Source: Candidatus Sumerlaeia bacterium (GTDB lineage Bacteria > Sumerlaeota > Sumerlaeia > SLMS01 > JAHLLQ01). From it: DNA of 33,606 nt. Below, piece after piece: positions 6,885-15,561 of the stretch (position 1 is its first letter; the number at the start of each line of letters is the position of its first letter). The stretch spans positions 1 to 33,606 of the forward strand of contig JAHCAW010000046.1 in NCBI GenBank assembly GCA_019634695.1, read 5' to 3'. Under the pieces are notes generated by a model. It did not search any database and had not been told where the DNA came from. It saw only the letters and a program-made list of their open reading frames with translations. Position numbers and translations under genes: made by a program.

Positions 6885-8579
6885 TCAGTCCTCCAGGAAG
6901 AGGAGCCCGATGATCTCGAACTCGTAGATGGTCCGGTCGCGCCGCGGCAATGTCGTCGGATTCTGGCTGCGAACGTCCACGTTCTCGAACATCACCTGGC
7001 CCCGTTCGTTCTGCAGATTCTTCAGGTAGTAGACGAACTTGTTGATGTCCTCGATCTCGAGCGCATGGCCGCGAATCCGCACCTCGACGCCGAGGACGAA
7101 CTCGAAGTCCGTCAGCGCGACGCGGCCGCCGTTGGTGCTCTCGGCGATCTCGCCGTACTGGCTGATGCCGTCGAGAATCTGCAACGCCCCGGCGCGCTCC
7201 GAGCGAATCTCCCGGATCACCCGCATTCGGTCGCGCATGTCGTCGATGTCGCGCACCAGTTCGTTCAGTTCGGCCGTGTATTCGTCGTAGCGGCGATACT
7301 GCTCGCTGCGATAGCGGCCCGCACTCCACATCCACAGCACCACCACCAGCAGAGCCACCAGGGCCATCGCGCCCGTGGCGACGTAGTGCACCATCATCTC
7401 CGACTGGCGGCGCTGGGCCAGCAGGCGGGGCGGCAACAGGTTGATGCCGCCTCCCTCGCCCTGCGTCGCCAACCGCAACGCCGATCCGTACGCGCCGGCA
7501 TACGCAGCCAGCAACCTGTCGTCGATGTCGGACTTCTCCGCCCGCGCCACGTCGGCCAGCGGATTGTGCGATTGCACGGGCACGTTGAGTTGTGCCTGCA
7601 CGGCAGGCGCCAGATTGCGCACCAGCGCCGCCTCGCCGGTGATCAGCACGTGCTTGAGCGGCGGGATCGCGTACTCGCGCAGCGAGAACTCGTACGTGCG
7701 CCGCAGGTTCGTGACCAGCTTGTGCGTCCAGCTTTCGACGATGCCCCCGGGATCGTGCGCAGCGTCGCCGTTGGGCCCGGCCTCGAGAATCTCGAAGGGG
7801 GCCGGTGCGGAACCGGCCGCACTCGGGGCCGGAGAAGCCAGGCGCCCCGGCCGGAACGCACTCGGCTCCAGCGCGTCGAGTCCGATCAGCGCCTCGGGGC
7901 CGAGCGGCTCGGCGAGGCCGAAGTGCGTCTGCAAGTCGGCGAGCAGGTTGCGCACGCCATGCAGCACGCTGCGCGTCGTCACGATCTCGCCGTTGTTGAA
8001 CAGGGTCATGTCGGTGTGCGTCCAGCCGACCTGCGCGATCGCGAAGCACTGGCGCGCGAGCGTCTCGTCGAGGCGGCCGAACACCGAGGTCGCCAGCGCC
8101 AGCGACGAGACGTCCGCAACGGCGGGCTCGATTCCAGCCGCCGTCAGCGTCTGCACCAGTGGGTCCATCACCGTCTCGTCGATCGCCGCCAGCAGCACGT
8201 CCGATCCCTCGATGCCGTGCGTGGCCACGAGTGCGTGCGTGACGATATGGCGCTCGACGTTGAAGGGGATGATCTTCTCGGCCTCGAAGCGGGCCATCGA
8301 GGCGAGTTCGGCGGGATCCGTGGACGGCAGGCGCACCTTGCGCACCGTGGCGGACTGCTTGGGCACCACGAGGGCGATCTCGGTGGCCTGGAGCCGGTGC
8401 TCGCGCAGCGCCTCCTTCAGGCGCGCGGCGCGCTCGCGGATGCCCTCCTCGTCCTTGGCGGCCGTTGCGAACGCGACGCGGAAGGCCTTCTCCAACTGCA
8501 CGCCCGTCTTGCGGGAGTGCAGGACTTGGACGACCTTGGCGTCGTTCTCGTTCAGTTCGATGGCGGCGGTTCTGGGCAT
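6885..8579 (-). CDS. gspL: PilM-PilN fusion / GspL-type protein, 564 aa
   Basis: The N-terminal ~365 residues are an actin-like (ASKHA) PilM/GspL cytoplasmic domain: 'TAAIELNENDAKVVQV' for the first phosphate loop region, 'MARFEAEKIIPFNVE' as in PilM, and 'KHVLITGEAALVRNL' late in the fold. Residues 379-385 read 'INLLPPR', the hallmark that opens PilN, followed by one membrane helix (about 397-420), a coiled-coil (about 425-465) and a periplasmic ferredoxin-like domain. GspL of type II systems has the same overall order. The protein anchors the assembly ATPase to the membrane. A Pro/Ala-rich insertion (about 245-260) interrupts the actin-like domain. ATG 8579 starts 5 bases after the gspK stop; a GTG at 8600 would overlap gspK and has no better ribosome site. 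Confidence 0.82.
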   Translation of the reverse strand: MPRTAAIELNENDAKVVQVLHSRKTGVQLEKAFRVAFATAAKDEEGIRERAARLKEALREHRLQATEIALVVPKQSATVRKVRLPSTDPAELASMARFEAEKIIPFNVERHIVTHALVATHGIEGSDVLLAAIDETVMDPLVQTLTAAGIEPAVADVSSLALATSVFGRLDETLARQCFAIAQVGWTHTDMTLFNNGEIVTTRSVLHGVRNLLADLQTHFGLAEPLGPEALIGLDALEPSAFRPGRLASPAPSAAGSAPAPFEILEAGPNGDAAHDPGGIVESWTHKLVTNLRRTYEFSLREYAIPPLKHVLITGEAALVRNLAPAVQAQLNVPVQSHNPLADVARAEKSDIDDRLLAAYAGAYGSALRLATQGEGGGINLLPPRLLAQRRQSEMMVHYVATGAMALVALLVVVLWMWSAGRYRSEQYRRYDEYTAELNELVRDIDDMRDRMRVIREIRSERAGALQILDGISQYGEIAESTNGGRVALTDFEFVLGVEVRIRGHALEIEDINKFVYYLKNLQNERGQVMFENVDVRSQNPTTLPRRDRTIYEFEIIGLLFLED

Positions 8580-8584
8580 GGGTG

Positions 8585-9886
8585 TCAGGTGCCGTTCCAC
8601 TGGAGGATGCGGATGCTCGGGTTGCGGACGAGCAGCTCGTTGTCCTTGTCCTGCCGGCGTTGCCGGCGGGCGTCATAGCGATCCTGGCGCTCGCGCGCGC
8701 GGTCGTTGGACTCGAAGTCCTCGTCGCGGTTGAGCTGCGTCAGGCTGCGGGTGACGATGCAACTCAGCGAGCGGTTGACGTCGCCCACGGTGCCCGTGGC
8801 GGTCAACGTGAAGACGGTCGACCGCACGTCGAAGCGGTAGAGCGCCTGCGCCGGCCCGAGGATGCCGGCCAGATCGCCGTTCTGCTGCATGTCGGCGACG
8901 GACTTGAAGGCGTTGTCGTTGTTCGTGCGGCGCCGGCCGTCGCCGCCGGGGCGATAGCGCACGATGCGCTCGGCCAACCGGTCGGGATCCGAGGCGCCGG
9001 CCGCGTCGAACACCGCCGCCAGCACATGCGTTGGCGCCGTGTTGATGTTCAGACGGCCGTTGCCTTCGACCGTGAAGTAGTCGCGCAGGCCGCGCACCTC
9101 CTCCGCACGCGTGGCCCGCCGCGCGCGGCGCGACATCTGGAAGCGGTCTCCCACGCCGGGCCCGAGCTGCGCCCGGTAGAACTCCGCCTCCGGCGTGCCC
9201 GGCCCGAAGTACAACTCCGGCGTCACTCCGTACACCTCCAGCAACGCGTCCACCGTCAGGTACGGCTCGTTGGGGAAGACAACGCGCTCGATCTCGCTTT
9301 CGCGGCGCGAGCCGCCCATGTCCTCCGCGCGCAGCACCCCGTAGGCGAAACCCTCCGTGCCCTGCGACAGCTCCAGCACCGGAACGTCGTCGGGATCCGC
9401 GTAGTCGATGATCGCGGACGCCACGATCTTGGCGTCCTCCTCCTCGTAACCGATGCGAACGATGATCTTCTCAAGCAGGATGCGGTTCGACGCCCGGAAC
9501 TGATTCAGGTTCAGCAGGCCCTCGGCGTCGCTGATCGTCACGGAGTAGGTGCCCGCGCCGAGCTTGACCTCCTCCTTCCCCTCCTCGGCGTCGGCCCAGA
9601 CGTCGCCGAGCGCGTCGAACGGCGGGATCGTCTCGTCGGAAAAGTCGAAGATCATGTCGTTGCGCAGATCCGCGAAGCCCTTCGCCAGACCCGCGCGCGC
9701 CAGCGCCTTCGCCTCCAGCGTCTTCTTCTCCATCGAAGTCAGGCGCAGCTCCAGCGACATCTGGAAGAGCACCGAATACGCCATCATCGACAGCACGACG
9801 GCGACCCAGAGCACGAGCACGAGCACCACGGCCCGGCGTCGCCGCCGGCCCCCCGCAGGCCCTTCCTGTCGCGTGCGACGGCTCAT
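8585..9886 (-). CDS. gspK: Type II secretion minor pseudopilin GspK, 433 aa
   Basis: GspK is the large tip pseudopilin. The N-terminus is strongly basic (RRRRR) and then hydrophobic, 'AVVLVLVLWVAVVLSMMAYS', without the Glu at position 5 that other pilins have; that lack is characteristic of GspK. Other family marks are 'ISDAEGLLNLNQ' (the D-x-x-G-x-x-N-x-N segment), 'DYADPDD' and the helix-hairpin-helix-like 'RLNINTAPTHVLAAV'. Its length is in the upper normal range. The ATG overlaps the gspJ stop by one base, showing tight coupling. The C-terminal ~60 residues are Arg/Asp-rich and likely unstructured. Confidence 0.9.
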   Translation of the reverse strand: MSRRTRQEGPAGGRRRRRAVVLVLVLWVAVVLSMMAYSVLFQMSLELRLTSMEKKTLEAKALARAGLAKGFADLRNDMIFDFSDETIPPFDALGDVWADAEEGKEEVKLGAGTYSVTISDAEGLLNLNQFRASNRILLEKIIVRIGYEEEDAKIVASAIIDYADPDDVPVLELSQGTEGFAYGVLRAEDMGGSRRESEIERVVFPNEPYLTVDALLEVYGVTPELYFGPGTPEAEFYRAQLGPGVGDRFQMSRRARRATRAEEVRGLRDYFTVEGNGRLNINTAPTHVLAAVFDAAGASDPDRLAERIVRYRPGGDGRRRTNNDNAFKSVADMQQNGDLAGILGPAQALYRFDVRSTVFTLTATGTVGDVNRSLSCIVTRSLTQLNRDEDFESNDRARERQDRYDARRQRRQDKDNELLVRNPSIRILQWNGT

Positions 9887-10989
9887 CAGCGTTTCCTCAG
9901 GGCCCCGGGTCGGACAGGCACGTATTGCTTGTCGCGCAGGTCGCGTTCCACGTCGCGGTCTTCATCTTCGATGTCCCGGTTCGGTCGCCACGATTCCATC
10001 GAGTTCGGAACGCGGAAGACGCGCACCATCTCATGCTGGCGCTGCGGGTTCTTCGGATCGGCCAGCACCACGCGCACACGCACATAAGTGGGCAGCCGAT
10101 CGAGCGGCTGGTCGTCCAACTCGTTGAGATAGTCGTTCCAGCCCGGGGCTCCCGGCACCGGAAGCCCGGCGCGGTGGTCCCGCTCGTCGCGTTCGTAATC
10201 GCCCAGCAGGTACTGGCTGTTGCGAATCTGCCGATTGCTGGACGACCAACTCGACGTCTCGTACCACTGGTTGTCCCACCAGAAGGCGTAGTTCAAGTCG
10301 AAGGCCTGGACGCCCTCGGCGACGATGGAGTAGCGCGGCGGCTCCTCCTTCTGCAGCACCTGATTGTCCCACGAGCGTGGCGGCGTGCCGACGTCCTGCA
10401 CGCTGCGGATCAGGAACTCTCCCTCGATGTTGTACTCCACGCGCTCGAGGCCCCAGAACTGGTAGTTGCCGCCCAGGCTCAGCGGCCGGTGCGTCGTGAA
10501 CGTCAGGCTGTCGCGCTCGTCGCCGTCCTGGCCGACGAACTGCAAGTCGATCAGCTTGGCCTTCTCGAACGGGTTGCCGACGTAGTTGGGATCGCTCTCG
10601 GGATTCTCGCCGCGGCGACGCTCGCGCGGGCCATAGCGATCGCGGAACGTCTCCCAGTTTCCCGTCCGCTCGGCTTCCAGGTAGTATTGCTGGTACTCCT
10701 CGATGCTGCGCCGCGCCTGCACGTTGTAGGACGTCTCGTCGCGGTAGAACAGGTTCATCAGGTCGTTCTCGAGCGTCTCGAAGACATAGCGCGAGCGCTG
10801 GAGCAGCATCATCTCGCGATGGCTGAGCTCGTAGGTGCGCGTGCCGGTGCGAAAGACCGCGAGAATCGCGACGGACACGAGGGCGAAGATCGTGATCGCC
10901 AGCATCAACTCGAGCAGCGTGAAGCCGTGCGTCGTCGGCGACGGCGTGGCGGCTTCGGCTTGGCGGGTGCGGACAGTCACGAACGGCAT
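9886..10989 (-). CDS. gspJ: Type II secretion minor pseudopilin GspJ-like, 367 aa
   Basis: The leader is long (about 22 residues), ending in a canonical Gly before the pilin helix 'FTLLELMLAITIFALVS' with Glu at mature position 5. The following 'RSRYVFETLENDLMNLFYRDE' and a C-terminal beta-rich domain with 'PTYVRVRVVLADPKNPQ' correspond to GspJ. The protein is longer than typical GspJ (~200 aa), with Arg/Glu-rich insertions in the middle (about 95-130) and a charged tail. It starts 7 bases after the gspI stop with AAGG directly before the ATG, and its stop overlaps the gspK start. In the pseudopilus tip, GspJ packs with GspI and GspK. Confidence 0.85.
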   Translation of the reverse strand: MPFVTVRTRQAEAATPSPTTHGFTLLELMLAITIFALVSVAILAVFRTGTRTYELSHREMMLLQRSRYVFETLENDLMNLFYRDETSYNVQARRSIEEYQQYYLEAERTGNWETFRDRYGPRERRRGENPESDPNYVGNPFEKAKLIDLQFVGQDGDERDSLTFTTHRPLSLGGNYQFWGLERVEYNIEGEFLIRSVQDVGTPPRSWDNQVLQKEEPPRYSIVAEGVQAFDLNYAFWWDNQWYETSSWSSSNRQIRNSQYLLGDYERDERDHRAGLPVPGAPGWNDYLNELDDQPLDRLPTYVRVRVVLADPKNPQRQHEMVRVFRVPNSMESWRPNRDIEDEDRDVERDLRDKQYVPVRPGALRKR

Positions 10990-10996
10990 CCTTGCG

Positions 10997-11464
10997 TCAG
11001 AAAAGCTGGTTCTCTTGCAGTGCCTCGTCGGAGAAGAGCTCGGTGTCGAGCAGGTACGTCGTCAGGCGCATCGGCGTGAAGCGACGATGGCGCCCGTCGT
11101 CGTAGACGATGCTGAGCTGGAGGCGGTAGAGCGGCTCGGGTTCCTGCAGCGGATTGCGTGGCACGCGGCTGTAGCGGATCGACACCTCCTCGACGCGGCG
11201 TTCCCAGCGATAGGCGGCGAAGGCTTCGCCGAAGCGCGGATCGTCGGAGAAGAGCCCGTCGCGACTGCCGGGCAACGGCGGCTCGAGTTCGTAGTCCTCT
11301 AGCAGCGACTCGGTCAGCAGCGTCGCCGTCGAGACGATGCGCGTCTCGCGAATCGCCCCCAGCGCGATGACGAAGCCGCGCAGCAGCGTCGTCAGCACGA
11401 TCGACAGGATCATGAGCGACAGGATCACTTCGAGGAGGACGAAGGAGCGCGCGCGACGCTTCAT
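10997..11464 (-). CDS. gspI: Type II secretion minor pseudopilin GspI-like, 155 aa
   Basis: A short basic leader ('MKRRARS') is followed by 'FVLLEVILSLMILSIVLTTLL', a pilin helix with Glu at mature position 5. The residue before the cleavage site is Ser rather than Gly. The rest is a small beta-rich domain. Size and the position between the GspH-like and GspJ-like genes support GspI, which nucleates the tip complex. The ATG overlaps the upstream stop by four bases (ATGA), indicating translational coupling. A role as another minor pilin (PilV-like) is a near-equivalent alternative. Confidence 0.82.
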   Translation of the reverse strand: MKRRARSFVLLEVILSLMILSIVLTTLLRGFVIALGAIRETRIVSTATLLTESLLEDYELEPPLPGSRDGLFSDDPRFGEAFAAYRWERRVEEVSIRYSRVPRNPLQEPEPLYRLQLSIVYDDGRHRRFTPMRLTTYLLDTELFSDEALQENQLF

Positions 11465-12249
11465 GGCGTGCCTCCTCGGCCATCGCGGCGCGTGTTCGGC
11501 TGCGCGGCCTCCTGCTGCTCCTGCGTGCGCTCGTACTTGCGCGTCACCTGACCCATGATCCGCGCCGCGGCATCCTGATAATGGCTCACGCGGTCCTGCT
11601 CGCCGCCGGCGCTCATGTAGAAACCGTCGCGCGCCGCCTGGCCACCCACCTGTGCGGACGTGCCGCCGTAGCGCGTCGCATCGAGTCCCGCCGCCGCCAA
11701 GCGGTCGCCGAACGTCATCGGCTCGCCCAGATAGGCCGACGCGCGACCCGTCGCCCGCTCGACCTCCATCGTCATCACGCGCCCGCGGTCGTTCGTCAGG
11801 ATCACCGTCAGTCCCGACGAGCTGCCGTTGGGATAGTAGGAGACCGTCACGGGCCGGCGGGCATCGGTCGCCTTGCCGTCGAGCAGGAACTCGCGGAACG
11901 AGACCTTCTGCTCGAGGCGCCGGACCTCCTCAAGTTCGTGAATCGCCTCGCGGCTGCGGCGCTGGCGCGAGACGTAGCGCTCATTGCGCGCCTCCGGGTT
12001 CAGGTCCATCCACCAGGTGCGCGCCTCGGGGTCGAACGTGATCTCGATCACGCGTTGGCGCGCGATGGCTGTCTGGCGCGCGTACTCGCTCATGCGGGCG
12101 ATGTCGCGCGCCGTCGTCTCCAGCGCCGTGCGCGAGCCGGCCCCCACCATGCGCGGCAATGCCACCACCATCAGGATGGCGATGATCGTCACGACGAAAG
12201 CCAGTTCGATCATCGTGAAGCCGCGGTGGGATGCAACGCGCGCGTGCAT
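11461..12249 (-). CDS. gspH: Type II secretion pseudopilin GspH-like, 262 aa
   Basis: The leader 'MHARVASHRG' ends in Gly before 'FTMIELAFVVTIIAILMVVALP', a textbook prepilin signal with Glu at mature position 5. The segment after the helix ('ARDIARMSEYARQTAIARQRVIEITFDPE') matches GspH/FimT-type minor pseudopilins, where 'AR..A..RQ' and a beta strand follow. The protein is longer than usual GspH (~170 aa) because of an extra ~80-residue charged C-terminal region. No GspG-type major pseudopilin is encoded in this operon, so a major role cannot be fully excluded. The start lies 3 bases after the gspF stop. Confidence 0.82.
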   Translation of the reverse strand: MHARVASHRGFTMIELAFVVTIIAILMVVALPRMVGAGSRTALETTARDIARMSEYARQTAIARQRVIEITFDPEARTWWMDLNPEARNERYVSRQRRSREAIHELEEVRRLEQKVSFREFLLDGKATDARRPVTVSYYPNGSSSGLTVILTNDRGRVMTMEVERATGRASAYLGEPMTFGDRLAAAGLDATRYGGTSAQVGGQAARDGFYMSAGGEQDRVSHYQDAAARIMGQVTRKYERTQEQQEAAQPNTRRDGRGGTP

Positions 12250-12252
12250 GGC

Positions 12253-13610
12253 TCAGACACCTCCCGTCGGATCGAGGCTGAAGATCGGCAACAGCATCGA
12301 GATCACGATGAAGCCGACGACGAACGCCATGACGACGATGATCAGCGGCTCGATCAGCGACGTCAGCGTGCGGATGCGCCGCTCGACCTCCATCTCGTAC
12401 GACACGCTGATGCGGATCAGCACCTGGTCGAGTTGGCCCGTCTCCTCGCCCACCGCCATCATGTGTTCACCGTCACCGGCGGGAAGATCGCGCTGCTCTT
12501 CAGCGGCACCGCGATGCCCGCGCCCTGTGTGATCTCCTCGATCACGCGATCCACCTCGCGCTTGGCCACCGTGTTGTCCAGCACCTCGCGCGTGATGCCC
12601 AGCGCCGTCAGGATTGCCACGCCGTTGCGCAGCAGCGAACCGAGCGTGCGCGCAAATCGCGCCACCTCGCGCTTGCGCACCAGGTCGCCCAGCAGCGGCA
12701 GCCGCAACTGCTGGCGGTGCCACCATGCGCGCCCCTCCGGCGTCGTCACGAAGCGCCAGGCCAGCACCCACAAGCCGACCAGTGCCCCGACGACCATGTA
12801 CCAGTAAGAGCCGACAACCTCGCTGATCGAGATCAGAATCTGCGTCGGCAGCGGCAGCGTCTGGTTCAACTGGCTGAACGTGCCCACGATCTTCGGCACC
12901 ACCACCACGAACATCACCGCCACCGCGAAGGCGCCCGCGACGATCATCACCACAGGATAGGCCAGCGCCGACTTCACCTTCCCCTTGAGCTGCTCCTCCT
13001 GCTCGCTGAAGTCCGCCAGCCGCGACAGCACCTCGTCGAGCATGCCGCCCGCCTCGCCCGAACGCACCATCGCAACATACAGCTTCGAGAAGAACCGCGG
13101 ATGGCGCGCCAGCGCGTCGGCGAACGTCGCGCCGTCCTGCACGTCCGCGTTGATCTGCAGGATCGTTTCGCGCAACGTGTCGTTGGCGGTCTGCTTTCCC
13201 AGGATCGTCAACGCCTTGACGAGCGGGACGCCGGCGCCGAGCAGGTCCGACATCTGGCGATTGAAGCTGGCGAGTTCGGCGGTCGAGACGCCGCGTCGGT
13301 TCAGGAACGGCAGCGACATCGCCGGCGCGGCGTCGCGTCGCGGCTTGGCGCCTGCCTCCTTGCGCGTCGGTGCGGGCTGCTTGCCGTTGGTTCCCGCGGC
13401 GGGCTTGGACATCAGGCGCGCCAGCATGCCGCCTCCGCCCGCCGGCGCCGCCACCACCTTTCCGCCCTTGCGCGTCCCCTGCTCGATCGACAGCGGGAAG
13501 TAGCCCATCTGCTGCAAGCGCGCCACCACGGCCGCGCGCCCCTCCGCGTCGATCACGCCCTCGATCGGCTCGCCCTGGCGGTTCTTCGCCTTGTAGAGAA
13601 ACTGGGGCAT
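12253..13610 (-). CDS. gspF: Type II secretion platform protein GspF, with apparent frameshift near 12463-12467
   Basis: GspF is the polytopic inner-membrane platform on which the pseudopilus is built. ATG 13610 begins 'MPQFLYKAKNRQGEPIEGVID', the usual GspF N-terminus. Two T2SSF repeats follow ('FNRQMSDLLGAGVPLVKAL' and 'FARTLGSLLRNGVAILTAL'), with membrane helices such as 'YPVVMIVAGAFAVAVMFVVVVP'. The frame from 13610 stops at TGA 12461-12459 just after 'IFPPVTVN', a point where the family always continues. The missing end, 'MMAVGEETGQLDQVL' through 'GFIVISMLLPIF', is intact in another frame up to 12253. Removing one AC of the coding-strand 'AACACATG' restores 'PPVTVNMMAVGEETGQ'. A 1-base loss is the alternative. 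Without the repair, the last membrane helix is lost. A ~70-residue low-complexity Ala/Gly/Pro/Lys linker sits after the first ~50 residues. Confidence 0.85.
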
Positions 13611-13620
13611 CCTTGCCGCC

Positions 13621-15444
13621 TCACTTGTCCTGTGGCGTGCCGGCCTCTTGGGCCTGCGCCAGCATCGCCGCGTCGTCCTCGGTCGAGAACTCATCCTCCA
13701 TCGTCACGCGCAGCACCTCGTCGATCGTCGTGCTGCCCTTCTTTACCTTCTCCCAGCCGTCCCAGCGAATCGGCCGCATGCCGAACTTGATTGCCTCGCC
13801 CTTGATCTGCGTCGCCGACGCGCCCGCGACGATCGCGCGCCGGATCGGTTCGTTGATGCGCACCATCTCCAGCACCGCCGTGCGGCCCCGAAAGCCCGTG
13901 TAGCGGCACGACTCGCAACCGACCGGCTTGTAGAACGTCATCGCCGAAGTGTCCTCGCGCACGACGTTGACCTGCGCCAGCGCCAGCGGGTCCGGCTTGT
14001 GCGCCCCCTTGCAATCCGGGCACAGCAGCCGCACGAGGCGCTGCGCCACGACGCCCTCGACCGACGACGCGATCAGGAACGGCTCGACGCCCATGTCCTC
14101 CAGGCGCGTCACCGCGCTCGGCGCGTCGTTCGTGTGCAGCGTCGAGAACACCAAGTGGCCCGTCAGTGCCGTCTGGATCGTGATCTTCGCCGTCTCGGGG
14201 TCGCGCGTCTCGCCCACCATGATGACGTCCGGGTCCTGCCGCAACAGCGTACGCAGCACACGCGCGAACGTCAGACCGATCGCCGGCTGCACCTGGATCT
14301 GCGTCACGCCCGGGATGCGATATTCGATCGGATCCTCGATCGTGATGATCTTGCGCTCGGGCTTGTTGATCTCCGTCAGCGACGCGTACAGCGTCGTCGA
14401 TTTGCCCGAGCCCGTCGGCCCGGTGATCAGCACGATGCCGTGCGGCTTGCTGATCATCTCGCGCATGATCGACTGGTGGCGGCCCGAGAAGCCCAGGATG
14501 TCGAGCGTGCACAACTCGCTCTCGCGCGACAGGATGCGGATCGCGCACGACTCGCCGTACGGCGTCGGCACCGTCGAGACGCGCAGGTCGTACTCCTTGT
14601 CGTGCATGCGAATCTTGATCTTGCCGTCCTGCGGCAGACGGCGCTCGGCGATGTTCATGTCCGCCATGATCTTGACGCGGCTGATGATCGCCTGCTGGTA
14701 ACGCTTGATCGCCGGCGGAATCGGCGCCTCGTAGAGCATGCCGTCGATGCGGTAGCGGATGCGCAGGTCCTTCTCGAACGGCTCGACGTGGATGTCCGTC
14801 GCGCGGTCGCGGAACGCTTCCTGGATGATCTGGTTCACGAACCGGACGATCGAGGCGTCCTCGGCCGCCAACTCGTCGTCGATGTCGATGTTGCCGTCGA
14901 CGATGACGTCGTCGTCCCCTCCCAGCGCCTGCCGCTCCTCCTCCAGCCCCATCATCGTCGCGCCGCCGATGCCGTAGTACATGTTGCGCGCCTTGTCGAT
15001 ATCCTCGACCGACGCCACCACGGGCTCGACCTCGACGTTGAGAATCCGCCGCAACTCGTCGAACGTGTGCATGTCCAGCGGATCGGCCACCGCCACCCGC
15101 AGCACCCCGTCCAGGAAGCTGATCGGCAGCAGCCCATAGTGCTCGGCAAGCCGCGCCGGCACCAGCTCGCGCAACGTCGGTGGCGGTTGGAAACCCGTCA
15201 AGCGCATGTACTCGACGCCCAGCGAGTTCGCCATCGCCTGCAGGACGTCCTCCGCCTCGCAGAAGCCCAACCGCACCAGAATCCGGCCCAATTCCTCCCC
15301 GGTCTTGTGGCTCTCGCGCACCGCCATCTCGAAGTTGTCCGGGTCCACCACCCCGCGCTCCAGCAGCTCGGCAAGCCGCTCCGAGTGCATCCGCAGGTGC
15401 GTGCTCTTGCCGGCGGCGACGGTGTCGGTCGTGGGCTCGGTCAT
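13621..15444 (-). CDS. gspE: Type II secretion assembly ATPase GspE (PilB family), 607 aa
   Basis: This is the cytoplasmic hexameric ATPase that drives pseudopilus assembly. It has an N-terminal T2SSE_N-type domain (about 15-150, with 'LGRILVRLGFCEAEDVLQ'), a linker, then the catalytic half: Walker A 'GPTGSGKST' (342-350), Asp box 'EDPIEY', Walker B 'DPDVIMVGE' (404-412) and His box 'FSTLHTND'. A tetra-cysteine zinc site is formed by 'CPDC' (475-478) and 'CESC' (510-513), typical of GspE/PilB and absent from retraction ATPases. The length is slightly above usual. ATG 15444 is chosen; AAGGAG lies about 12 bases upstream, a rather long spacing. It is the first gene of the gsp series. A 117-base gap separates it from the upstream glycosyltransferase gene, so its own promoter is possible, though none is evident. 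Confidence 0.93.
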   Translation of the reverse strand: MTEPTTDTVAAGKSTHLRMHSERLAELLERGVVDPDNFEMAVRESHKTGEELGRILVRLGFCEAEDVLQAMANSLGVEYMRLTGFQPPPTLRELVPARLAEHYGLLPISFLDGVLRVAVADPLDMHTFDELRRILNVEVEPVVASVEDIDKARNMYYGIGGATMMGLEEERQALGGDDDVIVDGNIDIDDELAAEDASIVRFVNQIIQEAFRDRATDIHVEPFEKDLRIRYRIDGMLYEAPIPPAIKRYQQAIISRVKIMADMNIAERRLPQDGKIKIRMHDKEYDLRVSTVPTPYGESCAIRILSRESELCTLDILGFSGRHQSIMREMISKPHGIVLITGPTGSGKSTTLYASLTEINKPERKIITIEDPIEYRIPGVTQIQVQPAIGLTFARVLRTLLRQDPDVIMVGETRDPETAKITIQTALTGHLVFSTLHTNDAPSAVTRLEDMGVEPFLIASSVEGVVAQRLVRLLCPDCKGAHKPDPLALAQVNVVREDTSAMTFYKPVGCESCRYTGFRGRTAVLEMVRINEPIRRAIVAGASATQIKGEAIKFGMRPIRWDGWEKVKKGSTTIDEVLRVTMEDEFSTEDDAAMLAQAQEAGTPQDK

Positions 15445-15561
15445 CGGATCAACAGACTCCTTGCGACGGACTGGGGTTGGAGACACCTCGAACATCCCGC
15501 GAACCGCGAATCCGCGATTCACGGCCCGCGACTGTGCGGTCTCCGGGCCCGGCGACGGGCC

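Noticed and set aside
6840..8678. 612-codon plus-strand frame opposite the PilM/PilN fusion gene
   Set aside because: Low-complexity Arg/Val/Leu/Gln composition with no family signature; it is the antisense of a well-supported operon gene.
15546..15561. GGCCCG/CGGGCC hairpin directly after the glycosyltransferase stop as an intrinsic terminator
   Set aside because: The stem is only 6 bp and no T tract follows on the transcribed strand; it is common by chance at this GC content.
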